NCBI GenBank assembly: GCA_023435985.1
Contig: JAEZKY010000217.1
Span: 1 to 5,776, forward strand
Source of the DNA: Bacillota bacterium
GTDB taxonomy: Bacteria; Bacillota; Clostridia; Clostridiales; Clostridiaceae
Direction: 5' to 3'
Length of the DNA: 5,776 bases
The notes under the pieces were generated by a model. The model was not told where the DNA came from. It was given only the letters and a program-made list of their open reading frames with translations, and made no database searches. Each line of letters starts with the position of its first letter. The stretch's first letter is position 1. The translations under genes were made by a program, and so were the position numbers. Of this stretch, positions 1 through 5,776 are shown piece by piece.

Positions 1-1
1 A

Positions 2-1450
2 CTTAATGCTGCACAATACATGGATTATATATTTGGGTTATTATTCTTAAAGAGAATGAATGATCAGTTTCAGGTGGAACAGGATAAAAAGAAAGAAGAA
101 TTTGAATCCATGGGATTACCAGATGAAGAAGTAAAGTTGTTAATAGAAGATCCATCAATATATGAGAATTTTTATGTACCTCAAAGAGCAAGATGGTCAA
201 AATTAAAGGACTTAACATTAAACATAGGGCCAGAGTTAGATAAGGCATTCAAGGCAATAGAAGATGAACCTAAAAATGCAGAATTAATAGGGGTACTTAC
301 TACTGCTAATTACAATGATAAGGAAAGAGTTCCAGATAAGAAGTTATCTCAACTTCTAATACTTTTTAGTGAGTTACCTTTAGCAAATGATAATCTTGAA
401 AGTAAAGATATATTAGGTAATGCATATGAATATTTAATTAAACAATTTGCAGACCAAGGTGGTACTAAGGGGGGCGAATTCTATACTCCTGAACAGGTTG
501 TTAAGACATTAGTAAGTATAGTTAAACCAAAGGAAGGAGAGTCAATATATGACCCTACCTGCGGTTCGGGCGGTATGCTAATTCATTCTACACATTACAT
601 AGAAGAGCATTCTGGAAATCCTAAGAATGTATCCCTAAATGGGCAAGAGATAAACCTTTCTACTTGGGCAATATGTAAAATGAATATGCTATTTCATGAT
701 GCTATAGGGGCAGATATAAAAAAAGGAGATACTGTAAGAGAGCCAAAGCATACTAATGGTGGAGTATTAAAAACCTTTGATGTAGTTTTAGCAAATCCTC
801 CATTCTCACTTAAAAATTGGGGAGAAGAAGAAGCAAAGGCAGATGCTTATGGAAGATTTGTATATGGTATACCTCCAAAGTCATATGGAGATTTAGCCTT
901 TGTAGAACATATGATAGCAAGTTTGAACTCTAAAGGTAGAATGGGAACGATTGTACCACATGGAGTTCTATTTAGAGGTGGAGCAGAAGGTAAGATAAGA
1001 GAAGGAATATTAAAAGATGATTTAATAGAATCAATAATAGGACTCCCACAAAATATATTCTATGGAACAGGTATTCCAGCAGCATTACTTATCCTTAATA
1101 AGGATAAAGTTGCAAGTAGAAAGGGGAAAGTCTTGTTTATAGATGCATCTTCTGGATTTGTTAAGGACGGTAATAAGAATAAATTAAGAGATGAAGATAT
1201 AGAGAAGATAGTAGAAACTTTCAATAATTTTAAAACAGTGGAAAAGTATTCTGAAGTAGTTGAGTTAAAGACTATAGAGGAAAATGATTACAACTTAAAT
1301 ATAAGTAGGTATGTTGACACTTCAGAGGAAGAAGAAGAAATTGATATAGATTTAGTTTTACAAGATATAAGAGAGTTAAAGTTTAAGATTGCTAATAATG
1401 AAGAGAAGTTAAATGGATATCTTGAAGAATTGGGATTTAATGGAATATAA
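2..1450 (+). CDS. hsdM: Type I restriction-modification system, DNA methyltransferase subunit HsdM (5'-partial)
   Basis: This subunit transfers a methyl group from S-adenosylmethionine to the N6 of adenine in the site chosen by HsdS; it normally works as an M2S complex. The reading frame is open to the left edge: before the ATG at 20 the same frame reads LNAAQY, matching the usual HsdM N-terminal helix, so the true start lies outside and roughly 20-30 residues are missing (estimate from family length). Counting from the ATG at 20, the helical HsdM N-terminal region is about residues 1-125, followed by GEFYTP (152-157), SAM-binding motif I DPTCGSGG (178-185) and catalytic motif IV NPPF (259-262). 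The C-terminus has an acidic run near 436-443 and a charged helix (about 446-472). All key motifs are intact, so it should be active. It ends in TAA 20 bases before the next gene. Confidence 0.96.
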   Translation, partial: LNAAQYMDYIFGLLFLKRMNDQFQVEQDKKKEEFESMGLPDEEVKLLIEDPSIYENFYVPQRARWSKLKDLTLNIGPELDKAFKAIEDEPKNAELIGVLTTANYNDKERVPDKKLSQLLILFSELPLANDNLESKDILGNAYEYLIKQFADQGGTKGGEFYTPEQVVKTLVSIVKPKEGESIYDPTCGSGGMLIHSTHYIEEHSGNPKNVSLNGQEINLSTWAICKMNMLFHDAIGADIKKGDTVREPKHTNGGVLKTFDVVLANPPFSLKNWGEEEAKADAYGRFVYGIPPKSYGDLAFVEHMIASLNSKGRMGTIVPHGVLFRGGAEGKIREGILKDDLIESIIGLPQNIFYGTGIPAALLILNKDKVASRKGKVLFIDASSGFVKDGNKNKLRDEDIEKIVETFNNFKTVEKYSEVVELKTIEENDYNLNISRYVDTSEEEEEIDIDLVLQDIRELKFKIANNEEKLNGYLEELGFNGI

Positions 1451-1470
1451 GCATAGGCAGGATGAAATAG

Positions 1471-2685
1471 ATGAAGATAGATAAAAAAATTAAAAGTTCG
1501 CTTACATTAATACTAAATGAAGATTATGTTCAGGCGTTAAAAGTTATTTTTGATGCTTTATATGAAGATGTGTTCACATTAGAAAAGAAAATCAATGGAA
1601 GAACAAGTATAGATTCTAAAACATTAAAGAAGAATAAAATGGAATATTTTAATAAGTTGCTCAATTATTTAAATGAAAAGAATGTTTGTGAATATGAAAT
1701 GTTTTTTAAGGATATAGTTGCTTTAATCATATACTTTGACGAAGAATTTGATGAACAAGTATTTAATGATAATTTAAGAAGTAGAATTAAAACTTTAACA
1801 TTAAACCTGATAAATATTATCCAGAAGAACATAGAAACAGATAAGAGTTATTATATTTGTAAATATAATGATACATTGTTAAATAATAGGGAATTGTTTG
1901 ATGAAGAAGATATAATTCCATTTATAATAGATTACTATTATACAATACAGATAAATTTCTATAAATTATATAAAGCAAACATATGGAATGAAATAGATAC
2001 TATAAATGAATATGATATTTTTACTGTAGAAGAATTAAATATACTTATAAATACAAAAGAAATAATAGAAAGTAATTTATTTAATATATGTGTAGAAGAG
2101 CAGATGAAATTAAAAGATGATTTAGAGCAGAGTATTGAAGTTGAATATATACTATATAAAATTAGAAATGCTTATAATGCCAAATTTATTATGAATGAAT
2201 TACAAAAGTTTAAAAATTATGATGGAACTATAGATAAAAACACATATGGTAGAGATAATATAAAGGGACGACGTGAGGATATATTTCATCAAAATATCTA
2301 TCCATATCTATGTAAAAACATATCAGATTCAATAATACTTTCAGAAATAAGTACAGGAGGAGAAAGGTATGATTTATATTATTATAATATGAAAAGAGAA
2401 ATGTCTGTATTAATAGAATTGAAAGTAAATACTTTGGATGATATAAAAAATAATATAGATCAGTTAAAGGGATATTTAGATAGAGTTGAAAAAAAACATT
2501 CAATATTTATGCAAGAACCCAGTTTTGGTATATTACTTATTTATAATATTGGTAATATCGAGTTAAAAGAAAAATATGAACAAATAAAAGACCAGATATC
2601 TTCATCAAGATTAATAGATAATATTATTACAATAACAAATCTGTCTAAACCTATATTTATATTTGTTTTGGATGGGAAAAATTAA
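1471..2685 (+). CDS. Unrecognised protein with PD-(D/E)xK nuclease-like C-terminal region, between hsdM and hsdS
   Basis: I do not recognise a named family for this 404-residue protein. The first 260 residues or so look mainly helical, charged, and rich in Ile, Asn, Lys and Tyr. The C-terminal part resembles a PD-(D/E)xK core: helix GRREDIFHQNI (266-276, with E269), then a Gly-Gly turn leading to D301 (GGERYD), a hydrophobic strand with E316-L-K318 (VLIELK), and a following helix with Q331 and Y335 (DQLKGYL), as in many members of this superfold. A nuclease role is inference; the fold can also be non-catalytic. No signal peptide or clear membrane segment is seen. The start is ATG 1471, 8 bases after AGGA; an ATG at 1463 meets a stop after two codons. 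The gene splits the normally adjacent hsdM-hsdS pair and is clearly more AT-rich than hsdM (about 17% GC in 1921-2100), suggesting separate acquisition. Confidence 0.85.
   Translation: MKIDKKIKSSLTLILNEDYVQALKVIFDALYEDVFTLEKKINGRTSIDSKTLKKNKMEYFNKLLNYLNEKNVCEYEMFFKDIVALIIYFDEEFDEQVFNDNLRSRIKTLTLNLINIIQKNIETDKSYYICKYNDTLLNNRELFDEEDIIPFIIDYYYTIQINFYKLYKANIWNEIDTINEYDIFTVEELNILINTKEIIESNLFNICVEEQMKLKDDLEQSIEVEYILYKIRNAYNAKFIMNELQKFKNYDGTIDKNTYGRDNIKGRREDIFHQNIYPYLCKNISDSIILSEISTGGERYDLYYYNMKREMSVLIELKVNTLDDIKNNIDQLKGYLDRVEKKHSIFMQEPSFGILLIYNIGNIELKEKYEQIKDQISSSRLIDNIITITNLSKPIFIFVLDGKN
2266..2505 (+). other. Putative PD-(D/E)xK nuclease core within the 1471-2685 gene
   Basis: This stretch encodes residues 266-345 of the unrecognised protein. 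Visible elements, in order, are a helix with E269, then D301 after a Gly-Gly turn, then a beta strand ending E316-x-K318, then a helix containing Q331 and Y335. This order (helix Glu, Asp, E-x-K, Q...Y) is the typical arrangement of PD-(D/E)xK enzymes. The assignment rests on motif order and hydrophobicity only. Confidence 0.55.
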
Positions 2686-2724
2686 ATATATTGATAGATT
2701 TTCATAGGGAAGAAGTGTGACTAA

Positions 2725-3990
2725 ATGGAGAGTGGATATAAAAAAACTGATCTAGGAATGATACCACAAGATTGGGATGTATGTAAATTAATGGATATAG
2801 TAGAGATAAATCCTAAAAAGGAAATGTTAGATTGTGAAAAAGAAATTTCGTTTATAGCAATGGAACATATATCAAATGATGGCAGAATTCTTACTATGGA
2901 TACAAGGAAATATGGAGAGGTTTCTAATGGATATACAGCATTTAAAGATAATGATGTTTTATTAGCGAAAATAACTCCATGTTTTGAGAATGGTAAAAAA
3001 GCAATTGTAAAAAATCTTAAAAATGGTATCGGTTTTGGAAGTACAGAATTTCATGTTTTAAGATGTAAAGATAAAAAGAGCATACCAAGGTTTATATATT
3101 ACTATATATCAACTCATAGGTTTAGACAACCAGCCGAGTTAAATATGACTGGATCAGCAGGTCAGAAAAGAGTGCCTACTACATTCTTAAATGATAATAA
3201 ATTAATTGTACCATCAATAAAGGAACAACAAAAAATAACAGATATTCTTTCAACTGTCGATTTACAAATAGATGATACAGATAAACTTATAGAAAAGACC
3301 AAGGAATTAAAGATAGGATTAATGCAAAGGCTTTTAACTAAGGGAATGGGACATACGAAATTTAAGAAAATAGAATTTGGAGAGGTTCCTATTGAATGGA
3401 ATGTAAAAAAATTAGGGGAAATATATGGGGATTTAAAAACAGGATCAACTCCAAGTAGAACGAAACCAGAATATTTCAAAGGTGATATACCTTGGATAAC
3501 AAGTGGAGAATTAAAAAGAAAGTTTATTAGTAAGACAAACGAATATATCACAGAAGAGGCGGTTAATGATGCAAATTTGAAAATTTATCCGAAGGGAACA
3601 TTCTTCATAGCAATTACAGGATTAGAAGCGGTGGGAACTAGAGGAAGTTGTGGAATAAATGATATTGATGCAACAACTAATCAATCATGTATGGCATTTA
3701 AAGAAAAGGATGAATTATTAAATGAGTTTTTATACTACTGGTATATTCTATATGGAAACTATATTGGAATTAAATATACTCAGGGTACAAAGCAACAAAG
3801 TTTAAATAATAAAATAGTAGAGAATTTGGAAATAGGAGTTCCTACACTTAAAGAACAATACGAAATAGTAAATATTTTATCAGCAATAGATAATGAAATA
3901 GAAGAATATGAAAATAAAAAAGCAAAACTAGAAAAACTAAAAGAAGGGTTAATGCAGCAACTTTTAACAGGAAAGATTAGAGTTATTTAA
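2725..3990 (+). CDS. hsdS: Type I restriction-modification system, specificity subunit HsdS
   Basis: HsdS binds the two halves of the bipartite target site and holds two HsdM subunits. The 421-residue length is normal for a full two-domain HsdS. Its layout is: a short opening segment with the usual GMIPQDW (11-17), target-recognition domain 1 (about 20-160, with GSTEFHVLR 105-113 and SAGQKRVP 144-151), conserved spacer helix 1 (166-205), a second opening segment (EFGEVPIEW, 217-225), target-recognition domain 2 (about 228-370, with GSTPSR 240-245 and DIPWITSGEL 254-263), and spacer helix 2 (376-415) ending in a GLMQQLLTGK motif. The two recognition domains look unlike each other, so an asymmetric site is expected; its sequence cannot be read from the protein. 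The in-frame codon just before ATG 2725 is TAA, so this is the earliest start. The binding site AGGGA (2706-2710) is rather far upstream. The gene is intact. Confidence 0.95.
   Translation: MESGYKKTDLGMIPQDWDVCKLMDIVEINPKKEMLDCEKEISFIAMEHISNDGRILTMDTRKYGEVSNGYTAFKDNDVLLAKITPCFENGKKAIVKNLKNGIGFGSTEFHVLRCKDKKSIPRFIYYYISTHRFRQPAELNMTGSAGQKRVPTTFLNDNKLIVPSIKEQQKITDILSTVDLQIDDTDKLIEKTKELKIGLMQRLLTKGMGHTKFKKIEFGEVPIEWNVKKLGEIYGDLKTGSTPSRTKPEYFKGDIPWITSGELKRKFISKTNEYITEEAVNDANLKIYPKGTFFIAITGLEAVGTRGSCGINDIDATTNQSCMAFKEKDELLNEFLYYWYILYGNYIGIKYTQGTKQQSLNNKIVENLEIGVPTLKEQYEIVNILSAIDNEIEEYENKKAKLEKLKEGLMQQLLTGKIRVI
3220..3339 (+). repeat. HsdS conserved spacer helix, copy 1
   Basis: This encodes HsdS residues 166-205, a 40-residue helix that runs from KEQ to GLMQRLLT. 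It matches copy 2 (3850-3969) without gaps at 19 of 40 residues by my count. At the DNA level the closest part is 3316-3338 versus 3946-3968, identical at 18 of 23 bases. In this family such helices set the distance between the two half-sites and contact HsdM. Their similarity is also the known route for exchange of recognition domains. Confidence 0.85.
3850..3969 (+). repeat. HsdS conserved spacer helix, copy 2
   Basis: This encodes HsdS residues 376-415, also 40 residues, from KEQ to GLMQQLLT. It is the C-terminal partner of the helix at 3220-3339. In HsdS structures the two helices pack antiparallel and give the protein its pseudo-twofold symmetry. Confidence 0.85.
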
Positions 3991-4054
3991 GTAGGCAGAA
4001 GAACATTTTATATAAAATAAATATTGATATAAATATTTTGTGAAAGGGAATAAC
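3991..4054. other. Short AT-rich gap between hsdS and the VRR-NUC gene
   Basis: This is the longest gap in the window (64 bases). It contains an AT-only inverted repeat with 7-base arms (4019-4025 and 4032-4038, loop of 6), which is too weak to act as a terminator and has no GC stem. TAGGCAG just after the hsdS stop (3992-3998) is also found just after the hsdM stop (1454-1460). I see no convincing -35/-10 pair, so co-transcription with hsdS is the simplest reading. Confidence 0.5.
4045..4050 (+). promoter_or_regulatory. Ribosome binding site for the VRR-NUC gene
   Basis: AGGGAA (4045-4050) lies just upstream of ATG 4055 with ordinary spacing and supports that start. The next in-frame ATG (codon 35) would remove the conserved glutamates at residues 31-32 of the nuclease domain. 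Confidence 0.7.
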
Positions 4055-5776
4055 ATGAATTTTATTAATATTAAATATGAAAAAGTGGATGGTGAAAACA
4101 AAGGAAAAGTAAAATATAAAATTGAAGATAATGAACTTTTTGCTGAAGAAGCAGCAATGCATTACTATAAGCAGAATGGATATAGTGCTATATGGAGTGA
4201 AAATAACTATTGGTGGTATTTATTTGGTCTGTTATTTTGGGATGTTATTTTTGCAAAAGTAACTGGAGCAGTTGTAATAAGTAATGGGAAATTTCAAGAA
4301 GAATTATATACTGGCTCTGAACAATTTGATGAATCGTTTAATTGGACTATTCAAAATAATGGTATTCCAGCAGATTTTTTTACTCTTGATTTTTATAAAA
4401 ATAGAGAAAATCGTATTAAAAATAGAATTAAAGAATTAACTAACTCAGATATAAATTCTATATTACAGCAATCACACAAGAAGAATTATGGTAAGAATTT
4501 TAGGATGATTGAAAATTGGAGTAGATTCACTTTAGAAGAATTATTGGCTGTTCCTCAAAGGATATCTAATGATATTTTGCTAAAAATATTAGAAAGAATA
4601 ATGAAAAATGTAACAGAGAATAGATCTGGTTTTCCAGATTTAATTGTATATAATGATACTGAATTTTTTATGTCAGAAGTTAAAAGTGAAAAAGATAAAT
4701 TATCAGAGGGACAAAAGGATTGGCATAGTTTTTTGTCATCGCTAGGTATAAAGGTACAACTTTGTTTTATTAATCATACAGATAGACAAATAGCCAATAT
4801 GATGAAGAAAGAGGAAGAAAATAAAAAAATAGTAACTATAACGTTTGGTGATTCAACAAGCAAGAAAAGGGAGAATGCAATAGAATTTATCAAAAAGCAA
4901 TCTACATTTTTTACTTCAGGCGAAGGGAAAAATCAAATTTATGGTGCTAACTTTGATGTTAAAGATATAGAGAATCTTTACACAATGCTTGATTTTACGA
5001 GTGGTTGGAAAAGCCAGAAGATAGAAATAGATGGTCAAGTAGTTAAGTCTACTGAATTAAGAAATGTGCTGTGGTGTTTTAGAGAAAAGAATAACACTGG
5101 GTCGTCAGCAGACTATTGTAAGGAAAATAAATACGAAAGCGGTAAAAATCCATTTGGATGTAAGATGATATATTTTGATCTAGGACAATGGACTGAATAT
5201 GGATACATAAATACTGATTCAGGAGAGTGGATTTTTAATAAAGATGAAATAGAGTTGTATAAACGGAATACTATTGAAAAGTTGAGTTTCTGCCCATTAT
5301 TTAATATAAAGAAAGTAGAAAAAGTGTTTTCAAATATTCCTGATATTATTAATCCTATTAATAATAAAGAATGGGCATACATATCAAATAATCACGATTA
5401 TTGGTTTTATAATAATGGTAAATGGATAAGCACTTGGGGGTATACAAGTTTTCCAGGAATTCAGTCAATGATTGGAGTGAAAAAGTTAGAAAATAAGGAA
5501 AAGAATGAAGCGATTAAAACTGTAAAAGAGGATTTAGAGTTTGAAAGAGAAGTATCAAGACCAGTAAAAAGTTATAATCCTCCATCAAAAAAATCTGGAT
5601 GCTTTATAGCAACAGCAGTATATCAGAGTTATGATGCACCAGAAGTACAAGTATTGCGTAAGTTTAGAGATAAAAAGTTAAATAGATGTTTATGGGGAAA
5701 GATATTTATAAAGTTCTACTATTTAATTAGTCCACCTATTTCAGAATATCTAAAAGAGAATAAAAAATTAAGCAAT
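4055..5776 (+). CDS. FAN1-like VRR-NUC nuclease with cysteine-containing middle region and CFI-box C-terminus (3'-partial)
   Basis: The frame opens at ATG 4055 after a good AGGGAA site and stays open for 574 codons to the window edge, so the stop lies outside. Residues 31-245 match the FAN1/VRR-NUC nuclease pattern: EEAAMHYY (31-38), SE49, LFGLLFWDVIF (56-66), a PADFF segment (105-109) followed by FYKNR (113-117), W155, GFPDL (192-196), SEVK (207-210) and KLSEGQKDW (215-223). Probable catalytic residues are E31 or E32 (or E49), D195, E208 and K210, with Q220 in the next helix; all are present. FAN1 enzymes cut branched or flapped DNA, but the substrate here is unknown. The middle (about 318-430) has cysteines 341, 355, 369 and 413; an aromatic-rich stretch (440-467) and a charged linker (478-515) follow. 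Residues 515-574 are the CFI-box domain: CFIATAVY (516-523), APEVQVLRKFRD (528-539), YYLISPPI (555-562). No helicase motifs are seen, so this is not HsdR. Its position 64 bases after hsdS suggests the same operon and a DNA-defence role (inference). Confidence 0.88.
   Translation, partial: MNFINIKYEKVDGENKGKVKYKIEDNELFAEEAAMHYYKQNGYSAIWSENNYWWYLFGLLFWDVIFAKVTGAVVISNGKFQEELYTGSEQFDESFNWTIQNNGIPADFFTLDFYKNRENRIKNRIKELTNSDINSILQQSHKKNYGKNFRMIENWSRFTLEELLAVPQRISNDILLKILERIMKNVTENRSGFPDLIVYNDTEFFMSEVKSEKDKLSEGQKDWHSFLSSLGIKVQLCFINHTDRQIANMMKKEEENKKIVTITFGDSTSKKRENAIEFIKKQSTFFTSGEGKNQIYGANFDVKDIENLYTMLDFTSGWKSQKIEIDGQVVKSTELRNVLWCFREKNNTGSSADYCKENKYESGKNPFGCKMIYFDLGQWTEYGYINTDSGEWIFNKDEIELYKRNTIEKLSFCPLFNIKKVEKVFSNIPDIINPINNKEWAYISNNHDYWFYNNGKWISTWGYTSFPGIQSMIGVKKLENKEKNEAIKTVKEDLEFEREVSRPVKSYNPPSKKSGCFIATAVYQSYDAPEVQVLRKFRDKKLNRCLWGKIFIKFYYLISPPISEYLKENKKLSN
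4145..4789 (+). other. VRR-NUC (FAN1-type) nuclease domain
   Basis: This encodes residues 31-245 of the 4055 gene. The most diagnostic part is GFPDL (192-196), then E208-V-K210, then a helix LSEGQKDW (216-223), and a strand near VQLCFIN (234-240). This is the standard order of the VRR-NUC branch of PD-(D/E)xK enzymes. The preceding LFGLLFWDVIF and PADFF...FYKNR segments are what make it FAN1-like rather than a minimal phage-type VRR-NUC protein. Confidence 0.85.
5006..5344 (+). other. Middle region with four spaced cysteines, function unknown
   Basis: This encodes residues 318-430. It starts with GWKSQKIEIDG (317-327) and contains C341 (LWCF), C355 (DYC), C369 (FGC) and C413 (SFCP). The first three cysteines are each separated by 13 residues. 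They could bind a metal ion or form a structural core; the sequence does not show which. I do not recognise a named domain. Confidence 0.45.
5597..5776 (+). other. CFI-box C-terminal domain (3'-partial)
   Basis: This encodes residues 515-574, with CFIATAVY, APEVQVLRKFRD and YYLISPPI in the order typical of the CFI-box-CTERM region, a short domain of unknown function found at the C-terminus of many otherwise unrelated bacterial proteins. Because it is normally the last domain, the stop codon probably lies only a short way beyond the window edge. Confidence 0.85.

Noticed and set aside
3..248. Minus-strand open frame opposite the start of hsdM
   Set aside because: It lies entirely opposite a conserved HsdM coding region, and its low-complexity Leu/Ile-rich translation is what AT-rich antisense DNA gives.
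2228..2503. Minus-strand open frame of 91 codons within the 1471-2685 gene
   Set aside because: It is opposite the nuclease-like region and translates to a Tyr/Leu/Phe-rich sequence without domain features; a shadow of the + strand gene.
3162..3551. Minus-strand open frame of 129 codons within hsdS
   Set aside because: It overlaps the well-conserved central part of hsdS on the opposite strand and has no recognisable protein features.
4019..4038. AT-only inverted repeat after hsdS considered as a terminator or operator
   Set aside because: Arms are only 7 A/T pairs, with no GC stem; the T-run after it is short and such repeats are expected by chance in this composition.
3991..4054. Separate promoter for the VRR-NUC gene
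   Set aside because: TATAAA-like hexamers are present (4011-4016, 4028-4033), but no good -35 element is at the right distance, and TATAAA is common in AT-rich DNA.
5113..5382. Minus-strand open frame of 89 codons within the VRR-NUC gene
   Set aside because: The + strand frame here is continuous with clear domains on both sides, so the antisense frame is incidental.
4055..5776. The last gene as hsdR
   Set aside because: No Walker A, DEAD-box or other helicase motifs appear in 574 residues; the nuclease core is of VRR-NUC type and the C-terminus is a CFI-box.

Overview
The window looks like chromosomal or island DNA from a low-GC Firmicute, most likely a clostridium-like bacterium. It is strongly AT-rich, uses ATA for isoleucine and AGA for arginine heavily, and has purine-rich ribosome binding sites. 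This is inferred from composition and protein style only; no taxonomic marker gene is present.

All four genes lie on the + strand, close together (gaps of 20, 39 and 64 bases) with no convincing terminator between them, so they read as one operon. In order: (1) HsdM, the N6-adenine methyltransferase subunit of a type I restriction-modification system, cut off at its N-terminus by the window edge (2-1450); (2) an unrecognised 404-residue protein whose C-terminal third has a PD-(D/E)xK nuclease-like signature (1471-2685); (3) HsdS, the specificity subunit with two target-recognition domains (2725-3990); (4) a large open frame starting at 4055 and running off the right edge without a stop (574 codons visible). 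It has a FAN1-like VRR-NUC nuclease domain, a middle part with four notable cysteines, and a C-terminal CFI-box domain.

HsdM and HsdS should form the modification enzyme that methylates a bipartite DNA site. The usual partner, the HsdR translocase/nuclease, is not in the window. Instead, two different putative nucleases of the PD-(D/E)xK superfold are interleaved with the methyltransferase genes: one between hsdM and hsdS, one directly after hsdS. This could be a type I locus carrying accessory defence genes, with hsdR just outside the window, or a variant system in which a nuclease other than HsdR acts with the methyltransferase. The sequence alone does not decide between these. The two non-Hsd genes are the part most worth following up.
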